From assembly GCA_016187565.1 (NCBI GenBank), contig JACPJR010000002.1, positions 1 to 35,703 of the forward strand: DNA of 35,703 nucleotides, in the 5' to 3' direction. The first letter of the stretch is position 1. Each line of letters begins with the position of its first letter. Shown piece after piece: positions 6,941-14,841 of this stretch. This DNA is from Candidatus Woesearchaeota archaeon. Lineage in GTDB: Archaea; Nanobdellota; Nanobdellia; Woesearchaeales; JACPJR01. The translations under genes were made by a program, and so were the position numbers. The notes under the pieces are model-generated. The model was not told the DNA's origin and made no database searches. It saw only the letters and a program-made list of their open reading frames with translations.

Positions 6941-7095
6941 CCCGAATCAAGAAAGGGGAAAGGCAGAAGAGGTCCATGAAGGAAAGACCTTCACAAGGTT
7001 TTACCATTACCCTGGTACTGGCTTAGGATTTCCCTTCTTATCGGTATTGGTTCATGGTTGCTGTTCAAAAGAATTCTCTACCTGATCTTGCGAAG
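6941..7095 (+). pseudogene. Decayed copy of the 6047 membrane-protein gene
   Basis: From the equivalent of codon 11 onward this is nearly identical to the 6047 gene (EEVHEGKTFTRFYHYPGTGLGFP). It then jumps to the second helix (LIGIGSW-LFKRIL-LILR). Comparing offsets, 83 bases are missing between two short CTTATTG-like repeats, which is the expected product of deletion between microhomologies. The deletion shifts the frame and the original start is lost, so the copy is non-functional. The high identity implies a recent duplication. Confidence 0.85.
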
Positions 7096-7170
7096 ATCGT
7101 CGTAATCTCCTTCTCAGGAAATCTCATCGATGTAGAAATATTTTTAAATCGACCACTTATTTCTTTCAGA

Positions 7171-7701
7171 ATGAAACATTCCATAGTAACCGATGCTCAC
7201 TATATGTTGCTATCAATAGATGAAGCCATCAGTGGTTTGCTAAGAACCGAAGAAAGATATGGAAACCAAGTTGGTTGTGTCCTCGTTGGAAAGAATAACA
7301 ACATAATAGGAACAGCGCATAACCACGTACGTCAGGGAAGGAGAATGCATGCAGAAGAACTTTTGCTTGCTGAAGTTAATGGTAGGGATCTATCTGATGC
7401 AACATTATACTTGACTATCGAACCATGCAATGGAAATCCCTATCATACCAGAAGGCATTGTTGTGAACAAATTGCTGAGGTAGGTATAGGACGTGTCGTA
7501 CTCGGATCTTTGAAACATAAGTACGAAGGTGGAGCTGATTATTTAAGCACTCATGGAATAAGCGTGGAACTCTTAGAGAATGATGAAGTACTTCGCATGT
7601 GCAGGATGTTAACGTCAAATAATCCTCACGCTGGAGAAAACCTACCACTAAGGGTTATTGACCAGATAATGACTGCGAGAGCCCGCAGGTGGTATGTGTA
7701 G
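7171..7701 (+). CDS. RibD-like cytidine/deoxycytidylate deaminase family protein
   Basis: A zinc-dependent deaminase fold. MHAEELLL carries the zinc histidine and catalytic glutamate, and TIEPCNGNPYHTRRHCCEQI carries the cysteine ligands. ATLYLTIEPC and IGRVVLGS resemble the deaminase half of RibD (pyrimidine deaminase of riboflavin synthesis). At about 176 residues it lacks a reductase domain. The open frame extends back to 7054, but that part reads through the decayed gene copy in another frame. TTTTTAAAT at 7141-7149 lies about 25 bases before the ATG at 7171. The substrate may be a nucleotide or base; no riboflavin genes are nearby. Confidence 0.8.
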   Translation: MKHSIVTDAHYMLLSIDEAISGLLRTEERYGNQVGCVLVGKNNNIIGTAHNHVRQGRRMHAEELLLAEVNGRDLSDATLYLTIEPCNGNPYHTRRHCCEQIAEVGIGRVVLGSLKHKYEGGADYLSTHGISVELLENDEVLRMCRMLTSNNPHAGENLPLRVIDQIMTARARRWYV

Positions 7702-7710
7702 ATTTTTTCA

Positions 7711-10101
7711 TCAGAGTTCAACAGTAATATTGTTTCCGAACACCATCTCTTGGACTTGGTGCGTTACTTTAAGATCGTCTTCAATGCCTTTGAATTTGTC
7801 TGGCAGTACTAATTTGGTTACTGCTGTTTTGAGGCTAAGCCCCTTATCTTTTTTGGCCTTCCAGACCAGGCTGTTGAGCTCTGCTAATTCTTCGGTGCTG
7901 AACTGTGGAGAAAAGGTACGTTCTGGTGACGGGAATGCCTTTGCTTCGATATCCTCACGGTATAAGGCTTCAGCTATCCTCGACGTAATAAATGGCGTAA
8001 TAGGGGATAGCAATTGGAGTAATGTTTCTAAGCACCAGTGTAAGGTGTATCGTGCTCCGTTCTGGAGTGCTTCAGTGTATTTCTGTTCTTGATTGTATGC
8101 TCGTGCTTTGACCAGTTCGAGATAATGACTGGCGAAGGTTTCCCAAAGAAAATGCTTTAACTGAATGGCAGGATTGTGGAAATCATAATTCGTGTAGCCT
8201 TCCTCTGCAATAGTTATAAGCGTATTCATCTCTTGGATGATCCATTGGTCAAGTTCACTGAGTTCATAGCTTGTTGGACGAGGGAATAGAGAGATAAATC
8301 GAGCAACATTCCAGAGCTTGACTAATGTTTTACTGGCTCCCTCAATTCGTTCATAAGAACATCGAAAATCCTGGCGATCAAGGTTTCCTTCAATAGCTGC
8401 CCACAATCGAAACGGCTCAGCACCAAAACGATCAAGAACTTCTTTTGGATTAATGCTATTCCCTTTTGACTTTGACATCTTATGACCATGCTCATCAACA
8501 ATATGGTAGTTTATCCAGACATCCTTGAAAATACATTTTTCGGTAAGCAGATAATCCTTCAAAACCGTATAGTAGAGCCAGGTCCGGACAATCTCTTTTC
8601 CCTGTGGTCGTAGTGAACACGGAGTATGGGTATTAAAGAAATCATCATCTCTTCCATACTTTAAGATATAGAGTGGCGTAATTGAGCTATCAAACCAGGT
8701 ATCAAAAACACGGGTTTCTCCACGAAATGCTGTTGCATGACATTTCGGGCATTCCTTGAATGGTGGTTGTTCTTTCCATGGTTTGTAATACTTTCCCTTC
8801 GGTGGGACAAGTGCTTCATTACATGAGCTACAGTACCAAAGAGGTATTTCAGTTGCATAAAATCTTCGTCGTGAAATAGGCCAGTCTATCTTTAATGATT
8901 GGATCCAATCAAGCAGGATTTGTTTACTTCGCGGTGTATAAAAATTCATAGCATCAGCCAGACGAAGCATATCCTCTTTGGAATCAAGTTGCTTGAGATA
9001 AAACTCGGGCATAGCAATAAACTGAATCTCATCTTTACTGCGCTCACAAATAGGAACTGAATGAGTAATGGTTTTTTGGCCGGTGAGATATCCCTCATTG
9101 GTGAGTCGCTCGATAATAGCTGTTCGTGCTTTCTTGACGTATAAGCCTTCTAAGAATCCTGCTACACGGGTCATCTTTCCTTTGATGTCAATGCATCCCT
9201 TGGGCTCAAGATTCATCTCAATCAAAAATCTAATGGCGTCTTGATCTCCTGCAGAGAGACTCATAAACACAAGACCAGTTCCAAAGTTTGGATCTGCCTG
9301 TGGATGAGCTTGGATGGGCACTTCTAAGTTAAATAATGGCACCTGAGCAGTCTTTCCTGCTAAATGCTGATAGCGTTCATCATCAGGATGGAAGATAACC
9401 ATACCTGCGGTACAGAGAAGTTCTGGTCGTGTTGTTGCAATGATTATTTTCTCTCCAGTTTCTTTAACGGCAAAGGTAACATCATTGAGGAATGTTGTTT
9501 TATCCTCACGCTGAACTTCAGAATCTGCTAGGGTTGTCTGACAGCCTGGACAGAAATTGTTCAGTCGTGTATCCTCATAGATCAACCCTTTATGCCAAAG
9601 ATCAATAAATGTTGCTTGGGTTAATGCTCTGAAGTCATCAGCATCGGTTAAATAAACCTCTCCAAGCTCTGTTCCTTCAGTAAAGCTGTTAAAACTGATG
9701 CCTAAACGTAAAAAAGAATCTTTGGATGCAGAGCTTGAGGCTTCAAGGATGGCTTCACACATCTCCAATGCTTTTTCGCGTGAAACTTCAGTAAGTTTGA
9801 CTTCGAATTTCTTCTCTGCAGCAATTTCAATAGGTAAACCATTACGATCAAGGCCAAGAGGAAAGAGCACATTATAGCCTTTCATTCTTCTGAAACGGGC
9901 AAACATATCCATGAGTACATAGGTTGTAGCCTGGCCAATGTGAACCGGGGTGTTAACATAGGGTGGAGGAGTATCTATAGAATAGACTGGTTTGTTTGGT
10001 AGTTTTTTGAAAGAATATTTTTTATTCTTTTGCCATTCTTCATAGATAGGCTTCTCAAATTCCTTCTGCCATCGTGTTTCCGTAAGCGTTGCCTCTGCCA
10101 T
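7711..10101 (-). CDS. valS: Valyl-tRNA synthetase
   Basis: A class I synthetase charging tRNA-Val, about 796 residues. The HIGH motif appears as PPPYVNTPVHIGQ near residue 45, and KMSKSKGNS near residue 540. Between them are the editing domain and two zinc-binding clusters (CPGC; CSSC with CPKC), and DWPISRRRFYATEIPLWYC is typical of the archaeal form. It lacks the long C-terminal coiled coil of bacterial ValRS. The frame starts upstream at 10122, but a TATA element at 10124-10131 would start transcription at about 10103, so the ATG at 10101 (MAEATLTETRW) is the more likely leaderless start. Confidence 0.95.
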   Translation of the reverse strand: MAEATLTETRWQKEFEKPIYEEWQKNKKYSFKKLPNKPVYSIDTPPPYVNTPVHIGQATTYVLMDMFARFRRMKGYNVLFPLGLDRNGLPIEIAAEKKFEVKLTEVSREKALEMCEAILEASSSASKDSFLRLGISFNSFTEGTELGEVYLTDADDFRALTQATFIDLWHKGLIYEDTRLNNFCPGCQTTLADSEVQREDKTTFLNDVTFAVKETGEKIIIATTRPELLCTAGMVIFHPDDERYQHLAGKTAQVPLFNLEVPIQAHPQADPNFGTGLVFMSLSAGDQDAIRFLIEMNLEPKGCIDIKGKMTRVAGFLEGLYVKKARTAIIERLTNEGYLTGQKTITHSVPICERSKDEIQFIAMPEFYLKQLDSKEDMLRLADAMNFYTPRSKQILLDWIQSLKIDWPISRRRFYATEIPLWYCSSCNEALVPPKGKYYKPWKEQPPFKECPKCHATAFRGETRVFDTWFDSSITPLYILKYGRDDDFFNTHTPCSLRPQGKEIVRTWLYYTVLKDYLLTEKCIFKDVWINYHIVDEHGHKMSKSKGNSINPKEVLDRFGAEPFRLWAAIEGNLDRQDFRCSYERIEGASKTLVKLWNVARFISLFPRPTSYELSELDQWIIQEMNTLITIAEEGYTNYDFHNPAIQLKHFLWETFASHYLELVKARAYNQEQKYTEALQNGARYTLHWCLETLLQLLSPITPFITSRIAEALYREDIEAKAFPSPERTFSPQFSTEELAELNSLVWKAKKDKGLSLKTAVTKLVLPDKFKGIEDDLKVTHQVQEMVFGNNITVEL

Positions 10102-10123
10102 GGTGAGCCAAGAATAAGCCATG

Positions 10124-10131
10124 ATATTTAA
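10124..10131 (-). promoter_or_regulatory. TATA box of valS
   Basis: TTTAAATA on the minus strand; the expected start of transcription falls within a few bases of the ATG at 10101 and thereby decides the start codon. Confidence 0.5.
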
Positions 10132-10298
10132 AGATTTAGGGAAATTCGTTGGATTTATTCTCCGAGATTACTATGATTACGTTAAGGTTTGTAATGATGC
10201 ATGAGAAATACCTGTTATGGGAGTTGGCCCTACCAATGAAGTGAAGTAGAGCCGATCTTCTCAAAGAAGAGTGAATTTCTGCTACAAAAAGAAACAGT

Positions 10299-10327
10299 TA
10301 AATATAGTTAGGTATACCCGAGTATAC
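10299..10327 (+). promoter_or_regulatory. TATA box and palindromic operator of the antitoxin gene
   Basis: TAAATATA (10299-10306) is followed by GTATAC, four bases and a second GTATAC (10312-10327), just before the ATG at 10338. Paired short palindromes between TATA box and start suit autorepression by a dimeric antitoxin. The repressor assignment is inference. Confidence 0.5.
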
Positions 10328-10337
10328 TGTGAGAATT

Positions 10338-10577
10338 ATGGGAGCTACCACCATTAAAATCCAAGAAGATACAAAGCTTGAATTAGACCTGTTTAGAGAA
10401 TACAAAAACGAAAGTTATGATGAAGTAATAAAGAAAATGGTATACATAGCCAAAAATGTCAAAGAGCAGCCTAAACTCAGTAGGGAAACGGTGATTGCTA
10501 TTGAGCAGGCAAGAAAAAGAATTAAGGCAGGAAATTTTGTAACAGAGTCTGAAGCAAGGAAGAGGCTTGGATTTTGA
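10338..10577 (+). CDS. Antitoxin-like small protein, probable RelB/VapB type
   Basis: 79 residues: a short N-terminal strand (TTIKIQEDTKLELDLF) typical of ribbon-helix-helix-like antitoxins, then a charged helical tail ending in VTESEARKRLGF, as in antitoxins that wrap a toxin. The upstream GTG at 10329 gives three more residues, but the TATA spacing favours the ATG at 10338. The partner toxin gene that should follow survives only as a stub of about 18 codons, cut off where the minus-strand MNT/HEPN pair begins. The protein is therefore probably an orphan antitoxin. Confidence 0.7.
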   Translation: MGATTIKIQEDTKLELDLFREYKNESYDEVIKKMVYIAKNVKEQPKLSRETVIAIEQARKRIKAGNFVTESEARKRLGF

Positions 10578-10630
10578 GGTATGAAATTATTTTTGTCGGA
10601 CATAGGAAGAACGTCTATCAGGAGGTTTAA
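10574..10630 (+). pseudogene. Stub of a RelE/ParE-like toxin gene
   Basis: TTG at 10574 overlaps the antitoxin stop codon. The frame MRYEIIFVGHRKNVYQEV then stops at 10630. The opening strand (RYEIIF) is like the first strand of RelE/ParE toxins, which normally run to 85-100 residues. The rest of the gene is absent, and the HEPN gene ends 13 bases further on the other strand. It reads as a toxin truncated by insertion or deletion at the junction with the MNT/HEPN cassette. Confidence 0.4.
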
Positions 10631-10642
10631 ATCTCTACTTCT

Positions 10643-11125
10643 TTATTTTCTCCGAGATAATACCTTCTGAAATTCTTTTCTAACTTCGTTTATCCTTTTC
10701 TCATTGAGTTTGATTAAGATTGACTTACATTTTACTAAGAACTCAGGAGCATCCGTTATCATTTTATGATATTGTTCATCAGGAACAGTTCTGTCTATAT
10801 AATATTGGGAATCAATTCTCGCCTTTAAGGAATCTACTGTAAACTCAAGCTCATCTTCGGTGAAATATTCCCTCAGAAACCTCTTTGCAAATTCAATAGT
10901 GCAGGAATGAATCTCGCATTTTATGCCTATCTTCATTAATATTGAGTAAAGAGAGAAATAGAGGGTGTAGTAAGCAGTTGAGATTTTCCAATCTTTTATG
11001 ACATTTACTCTCATTGATGCTAAGGCTTCTTCAGCTTTCTGAATATATGCTTCTGCAAGGTTTGCATTTGGTTCAATTAAACGTAAGCCTTCTTTCTTTC
11101 CTGCGCACCAATTTATTTTATCCAT
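10643..11125 (-). CDS. HEPN-domain protein, second copy
   Basis: 160 residues, paralogous to the HEPN protein at 1602-2054 (shared WC, EPN-NLAE-Y, AEEAL, KCEIHSCTIEFA and RIDSQYY). Like its paralogue it has tyrosines where the catalytic histidine of RX4-6H would lie. The C-terminus is basic. The start overlaps the end of the nucleotidyltransferase gene by eight bases, giving the same gene order and coupling as the first pair. The likely role is toxin or RNase-type partner of the MNT protein. Identity between the two pairs is moderate, so they were probably acquired separately or diverged long ago. Confidence 0.75.
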   Translation of the reverse strand: MDKINWCAGKKEGLRLIEPNANLAEAYIQKAEEALASMRVNVIKDWKISTAYYTLYFSLYSILMKIGIKCEIHSCTIEFAKRFLREYFTEDELEFTVDSLKARIDSQYYIDRTVPDEQYHKMITDAPEFLVKCKSILIKLNEKRINEVRKEFQKVLSRRK

Positions 11126-11708
11126 GTTTCAGTACTTTTTGAATAAACAACTCCGCGTTTATAAAAACGATATGGTTTTTTAATACTTCTTTGATGAGTA
11201 TATCGTGGGCTAAATTCTTTTCAAATGTCTTTAAGGGATAACGCTTTACGCTTATTTCAATTCCTAAATTTCTTGAAACTCTTTTGATTTCTTCTTTTTC
11301 ATATTTTCCAGCGATAAAAATATCTAAATCTGACTCTTTGTTAAATGTTGCTTTTGCATAACTTCCAAAAATAATGCCTATCCCTTCTATGCATGGACTT
11401 ATTTTTTCTATAATTTCTTTTATTAAAAGGTTCTTCTCAATAAATGAGATTGATTTATACTGCTCAACAAAGGTAAGGTATTTTTTACTTAATTCGTTAA
11501 TCTTTAAAGTGTAAGATTTTATTTTTCCCCTGATTTTTGATTCAATAATTCCCTTATCTTCTAAATCTTCAAGAATGAGCTGTGCGGTCCTTGGGCTTAT
11601 GTCAAGAAGTCTTTCAACTTCTCGTATATAATACTCTTTATCAAATCCATGAGTAAATAGAGAAAGTACTTGGAGATTATTTTCAGTTATGTTTAATTTA
11701 TTATACAT
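11118..11708 (-). CDS. MNT-type nucleotidyltransferase with winged helix, second copy
   Basis: 196 residues: a winged helix (residues about 10-70, LDISPRTAQLILEDLEDKGII) followed by a minimal nucleotidyltransferase domain with the canonical IFGSYAKATFNKESDLDIFI, i.e. GS, ten residues, DLD. It should modify and neutralise the overlapping HEPN partner. The DNA is AT-richer than its neighbours, consistent with mobility. A TATA box lies at about 11732-11740, 25 bases or so before the ATG. The pair separates a toxin stub from a wrecked glucan phosphorylase gene, so it occupies a site of repeated rearrangement. Confidence 0.8.
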   Translation of the reverse strand: MYNKLNITENNLQVLSLFTHGFDKEYYIREVERLLDISPRTAQLILEDLEDKGIIESKIRGKIKSYTLKINELSKKYLTFVEQYKSISFIEKNLLIKEIIEKISPCIEGIGIIFGSYAKATFNKESDLDIFIAGKYEKEEIKRVSRNLGIEISVKRYPLKTFEKNLAHDILIKEVLKNHIVFINAELFIQKVLKHG

Positions 11709-11758
11709 ATGTATTCTTTATGATACAACCTATATATAAATCTTTTTGTTTTCTTAAC

Positions 11759-12441
11759 TTACCCTATACGAACATGCCAGGCTCTCTCGGCATATTCGCG
11801 TACAACCCGATGGGTGTTGAAATGCCCTGCTAACCGCATAGAATTCCGCATGTGCTCTTGCCATGCGCTTGGACTTTGCTTATACATGTGTGCCATTTCA
11901 GTAAGGTTATCATACAGACTCGATGCATCCTGTCGATCTTCTTGATCTTGTAATGCTTTGCTTACTGGTGCATACTGTGGTTCTGTTGAGCCAATAGTCC
12001 ATCCAGCATCTCTAATCATCTTGACAGCTTCAATCCACCAGCCATCATAGATACTCAAATTTATTGTTGCATTGTGGCTGGCTTTCATTCCAGAAGTAGC
12101 TGATGCCTCTAAGGGCCTGCGTGGTGTATTGAGCCAAACATCTGCTCCTGCAACGAGATACCGAGCAATAGACGCGTCATAGTTTGGTACAAAAACAACC
12201 ATTGCTCACGCTTAGGAACAGGCTTTGCAATCTGCTTTCCTTGGGCATCAATACCTTGGTTCATATACCCACGATGACTTCTCAGCGTGACACCAACAGC
12301 AGGAATAGCTAGATTCGGATGCAAAAATATTTCCGAGCTCAGATAAGCAACCAGAGCTTCTGGCATTGATGCCCCCTTTTCTGTAATTGAGATCTTTGTC
12401 TGACCGTGTAAAATAACGTAATAATAACGCAACTCAAGCAT
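11759..12441 (-). pseudogene. Alpha-glucan (glycogen) phosphorylase remnant
   Basis: Two pieces in different frames. The 5' piece (12441 to about 12215) has the N-terminal VAYLSSEIFLHP and AVGVTLRSHRGYMNQGID, but the SGGLG...GD segment normally between them is missing. The 3' piece (12202-11759) carries the C-terminal WLNTPRRPLEASATSGMKA, the PLP/phosphate region, then DGWWIEAV and a C-terminal tail. Several hundred residues of the middle, including most of the catalytic core, are gone. Intact enzymes release glucose 1-phosphate from glycogen or starch; this one cannot. It follows a winged-helix gene whose 3' end overlaps it by eight bases. Confidence 0.85.
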
Positions 12442-12805
12442 GCCTTACAGTAACAGGCATCAGCTCTATTGAGGAACTATGCTGTGATTCTCCATCTTCT
12501 TTAATATTGTTCTCTCGGCGAATCACTGAATCAACAACAGTCCAATAATAATCTACGAATTTATGGACAACAGGATTTTTGAGATTAAGCTTGTACATTT
12601 TTGCTTTTCCCACAACTCTTGTCTCTACAACTATACTTTTCTCCCTAAATTCTTTCCACATTTCTTTTAATGTTGTATAGCCTACTCCAGAATATCGTGC
12701 AATATCCTTCATTGAATAATCATATTCTGAATGAACTATTAAAAAGCTCCATATTCTATTTTTAGGTATATCCCCTTCTTCCTGCAAAAATACTGATTTA
12801 TCCAT
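12434..12805 (-). CDS. Winged-helix DNA-binding protein, 123 aa
   Basis: A helix-turn-helix around residues 30-80 (YSMKDIARYSGVGYTTLKEM) with a wing strand (VVGKAKMYKLNL), then a helical tail. The size and layout are those of small archaeal transcription regulators. TTTAAATA at 12832-12839 lies about 27 bases before the ATG. It ends inside the beginning of the phosphorylase remnant. A regulatory link to that gene is possible, but the present junction may itself be a product of decay. The last 20 residues may not be original. Confidence 0.65.
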   Translation of the reverse strand: MDKSVFLQEEGDIPKNRIWSFLIVHSEYDYSMKDIARYSGVGYTTLKEMWKEFREKSIVVETRVVGKAKMYKLNLKNPVVHKFVDYYWTVVDSVIRRENNIKEDGESQHSSSIELMPVTVRHA

Positions 12806-12881
12806 AGTGAATCAGGTAAAGATGAACAGCTATTTAAAGGTTCCTATTTAGACCCATAAGGGCTTAAATTTAGACCACATA

Positions 12882-12889
12882 TTTATATA
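12882..12889 (+). promoter_or_regulatory. TATA box of the 12912 gene
   Basis: TTTATATA about 27 bases before the ATG at 12912; leaderless arrangement. Confidence 0.5.
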
Positions 12890-12911
12890 TCGCTCATATT
12901 TTGTGTTTCCG

Positions 12912-13217
12912 ATGTCAAAAGTAAAAAAGAGTGAATATATAAGGATAAGTAGGACAATTGTAAAGAAACTCTTTGACCAAAACTGCTTTGGAAAAGGTTC
13001 AGTTTATATTCATGTTCTAAAATCCGGAATATCCAAAGAAGACGTAGATAAAGTTGAGATTGTATTAGAGGCATTGGTAAAGCAGAACATCTGCTGTAAG
13101 AAGAAAAAAGAACATGGCTGGAAATATTATCTTAATATGGAGAGATATGACAAAATCAAAGAGATTATAAAAGAGACAGGTAACTATTCTATAATCCCTC
13201 TTTTATTAATGCTATAG
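12912..13217 (+). CDS. Hypothetical small winged-helix-like protein, 101 aa
   Basis: A basic protein with predicted helices (YIRISRTIVKKLFDQ; KEDVDKVEIVLEALVKQNI) and a strand pair (CCKKKKEHGWKYYLNM), the outline of a winged-helix DNA-binding domain. The ATG at 12912 is preferred over the GTG at 12903 because of TATA spacing. The last few codons overlap a possible minus-strand gene. No family was recognised. It stands alone between divergent and convergent neighbours. Confidence 0.55.
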   Translation: MSKVKKSEYIRISRTIVKKLFDQNCFGKGSVYIHVLKSGISKEDVDKVEIVLEALVKQNICCKKKKEHGWKYYLNMERYDKIKEIIKETGNYSIIPLLLML

Positions 13218-13374
13218 TCTCCTGACGAAATGCTTCCCATTCTTGAATTGAGTCATTTTTGATAGGTGGAGGATAAGATCTTTTGCATTGAAAATAGAGA
13301 AGTTGCTGGCTCGTACAGGAATTATTTTGAAATGTTGTGGAACAAAGCAGTTCCATGATTTCACGCAATGACAA
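13189..13374 (-). CDS. Possible small protein, 61 aa
   Basis: An open frame starting with TTG (or an inner ATG at 13356), 18 bases after the stop of the ACT-domain gene on the same strand. It has a polar C-terminus (SIQEWEAFRQETIALIKEGL) that looks helical. It overlaps the 3' end of the opposite gene by 29 bases. There is no SD of note and no recognised family. It could be a real downstream gene of the ACT protein or a chance frame. Confidence 0.3.
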   Translation of the reverse strand: MSLREIMELLCSTTFQNNSCTSQQLLYFQCKRSYPPPIKNDSIQEWEAFRQETIALIKEGL

Positions 13375-13392
13375 TGATATAAAATAGCGTGA

Positions 13393-14040
13393 CTATCCTC
13401 TGCATAACTCCTTCAGAACACGATATGCTAGGGGCGTATCTTTATCTTGGATAATGATACCGAGTTCATTGAGGGTTGATACTACTTCAACAATATTCAC
13501 ATCATGCCATGCTAAAGCTCGTGTAATGGTATAGATGTACCCCGGTGTTTCGAGATATTCTTCAGGAAACCGAATACTGATAAGCGAAAGATCGTCAAGG
13601 ACCTTGAGAATGTGTTCTTTCTTGATGACTTTTAGCAATGCATCTTTCTTTTTTGCCGTTGTTAAGATTGTTGTTTCATGCAATCCCTGCGTAACCGTTA
13701 ACAGATCGCCCTTTTGAGGATCAACGAGTTGATATAATCTGCTCAGCAGATCTGCCTTGAATCCATTCATCAGGGTAATTTCAACAATATCAGACTTGAC
13801 CGTAAGATCGAGTTGCTTGTACGTTCCAAAGCTATGCTCTTTTTCCTCAACTTTTTCACTGAATCTGCGTAAGGCCATCATAATTGCTGGTGCCTTTACC
13901 TTTTGCTTAAGCTCTGCCTCTACTTCGGGTTGGAGGTGCTCAGCAAGCGCATACCTATTGACAATGCCCCGACGGAGACACTCCTGAAGAAATGGCCGCT
14001 GTTCTATAATACGTTCGGTAATATGGGCAATCGTTACCAT
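13393..14040 (-). CDS. ACT-domain regulatory protein
   Basis: 215 residues. The first 65 form a helical region (AHITERIIEQRPFLQECLRRGIV, ALAEHL) that looks like a small helix-turn-helix or dimerisation unit. The rest reads as two ACT-like repeats, the second containing ETPGYIYTITRALAWHDVNIVEVVS, typical of aspartokinase-type ACT domains that bind amino acids. No kinase domain is present. Proteins of this layout occur in many archaea without assigned function. An amino-acid-sensing regulator is the reasonable guess. The start at 14040 uses ATG. Confidence 0.75.
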   Translation of the reverse strand: MVTIAHITERIIEQRPFLQECLRRGIVNRYALAEHLQPEVEAELKQKVKAPAIMMALRRFSEKVEEKEHSFGTYKQLDLTVKSDIVEITLMNGFKADLLSRLYQLVDPQKGDLLTVTQGLHETTILTTAKKKDALLKVIKKEHILKVLDDLSLISIRFPEEYLETPGYIYTITRALAWHDVNIVEVVSTLNELGIIIQDKDTPLAYRVLKELCRG

Positions 14041-14219
14041 GGTATCTCTTTTTCTTTTCGTTGTAGGCTTTCAAAGAGCTGAAGTATATAAACCTATTTT
14101 TCCTATGAAGTAATCCTTTTATTATTTCGCCACTTATGATTGTGTTCAGTTACTTTACTTTTTGTTTGCTTTATTACCTTTATTATATGACTTCTACTCT
14201 TCTTGAACCTATCGGAGAA

Positions 14220-14260
14220 TTTATATAGTTGTTCTATGCTTAGTATACTCATTGGAGGGA
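14220..14260 (+). promoter_or_regulatory. Promoter and strong SD of the lipoprotein gene
   Basis: TTTATATAG at 14220-14228 and GGAGGGA at 14254-14260, three bases before the ATG at 14264. The SD decides this start over the upstream TTG at 14252. The rest of the 14041-14219 interval is AT-rich and shows nothing else. Confidence 0.5.
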
Positions 14261-14263
14261 GAT

Positions 14264-14599
14264 ATGACAAATTACAAAACCATGAGGAATTTTGGCATTG
14301 GTATACTGGGAGTTATTCTTTTGCTTGCCCTTAGTGGGTGTACTTCGCAGAGTAAAAATCAGGAAAAGCTTATTACCGCTGAGCTTGAGAAAGCTAATTA
14401 TTGTACCCAAGATGAGGATTGTACCTTTGTTGGAAATGTTTGTCCCTTTGGCTGTAATCTATACGTGAATACGAATGAATCGACGCGGATTACTTCGTTG
14501 CTTGATTCGTACCAGTCAACATGTATGTATAGTTGTGTACCGGTCTCAGATGTGCGTTGTGTCAATAATCGCTGTCAAGTGAGTTACGAACAGCCGTAG
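14264..14599 (+). CDS. Cysteine-rich secreted lipoprotein, 111 aa
   Basis: A signal peptide with hydrophobic core GIGILGVILLLALSGC ends in a lipobox-like cysteine, so the protein is probably lipid-anchored outside the cell. The mature part has eight further cysteines in patterns CTQDEDCTF, CPFGC, CMYSC and RCVNNRC, a small domain likely held by disulfides. Such C-D-DC domains occur in secreted proteins of unknown role. It is convergent with the metal-transport operon, its end overlapping the terminal open frame by 16 bases. No function can be assigned. Confidence 0.7.
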   Translation: MTNYKTMRNFGIGILGVILLLALSGCTSQSKNQEKLITAELEKANYCTQDEDCTFVGNVCPFGCNLYVNTNESTRITSLLDSYQSTCMYSCVPVSDVRCVNNRCQVSYEQP

Positions 14600-14841
14600 G
14601 GAGTTCGTGCAGTATCTGCTTTTGTTTCCAGCTTTCCGGTGAGCATAACCTCTTTTGCTTGTTTTCTTCCTTTTGTTGTTAGTGTAAGCATTGTCTCTTT
14701 TTCTTCGATCCACTGCTTCTCCCGTGCATAACCAACAATAGTTCGTGTGAAGGAAGAATTCCATTGCATATGACGCTGTGCGTTTGCTAGGGTATTTTCT
14801 TTTTGCTCAACTGCTGTTCCTTCATGATCAAGGAGAGCCAT
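14584..14841 (-). CDS. Winged-helix tail, separate or frameshifted from the permease
   Basis: 85 residues whose start overlaps the second permease gene by 55 bases in another frame. The part beyond the overlap (ARREKQ-like stretch YAREKQWIEEKETMLTLTTKGRKQAKEVM) resembles the C-terminal wing of the winged-helix tail that the first permease carries ([23 protein letters not shown]). The run CAAAAAGAAAA near the permease stop could allow a frame change that joins the two. Alternatives are independent translation from ATG 14841, or an old frameshift mutation. The frame stays open without a break over its whole length, which argues for use. Confidence 0.5.
   Translation of the reverse strand: MALLDHEGTAVEQKENTLANAQRHMQWNSSFTRTIVGYAREKQWIEEKETMLTLTTKGRKQAKEVMLTGKLETKADTARTPYGCS

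Noticed and set aside
7054-7170. N-terminal extension of the deaminase
   Set aside because: It runs through the decayed membrane-protein copy in another frame, and a TATA box lies inside it.
11759-12441. Two separate genes of 147 and 110 residues
   Set aside because: They match the C-terminal and N-terminal ends of one alpha-glucan phosphorylase and lack the middle, so they are one pseudogene.
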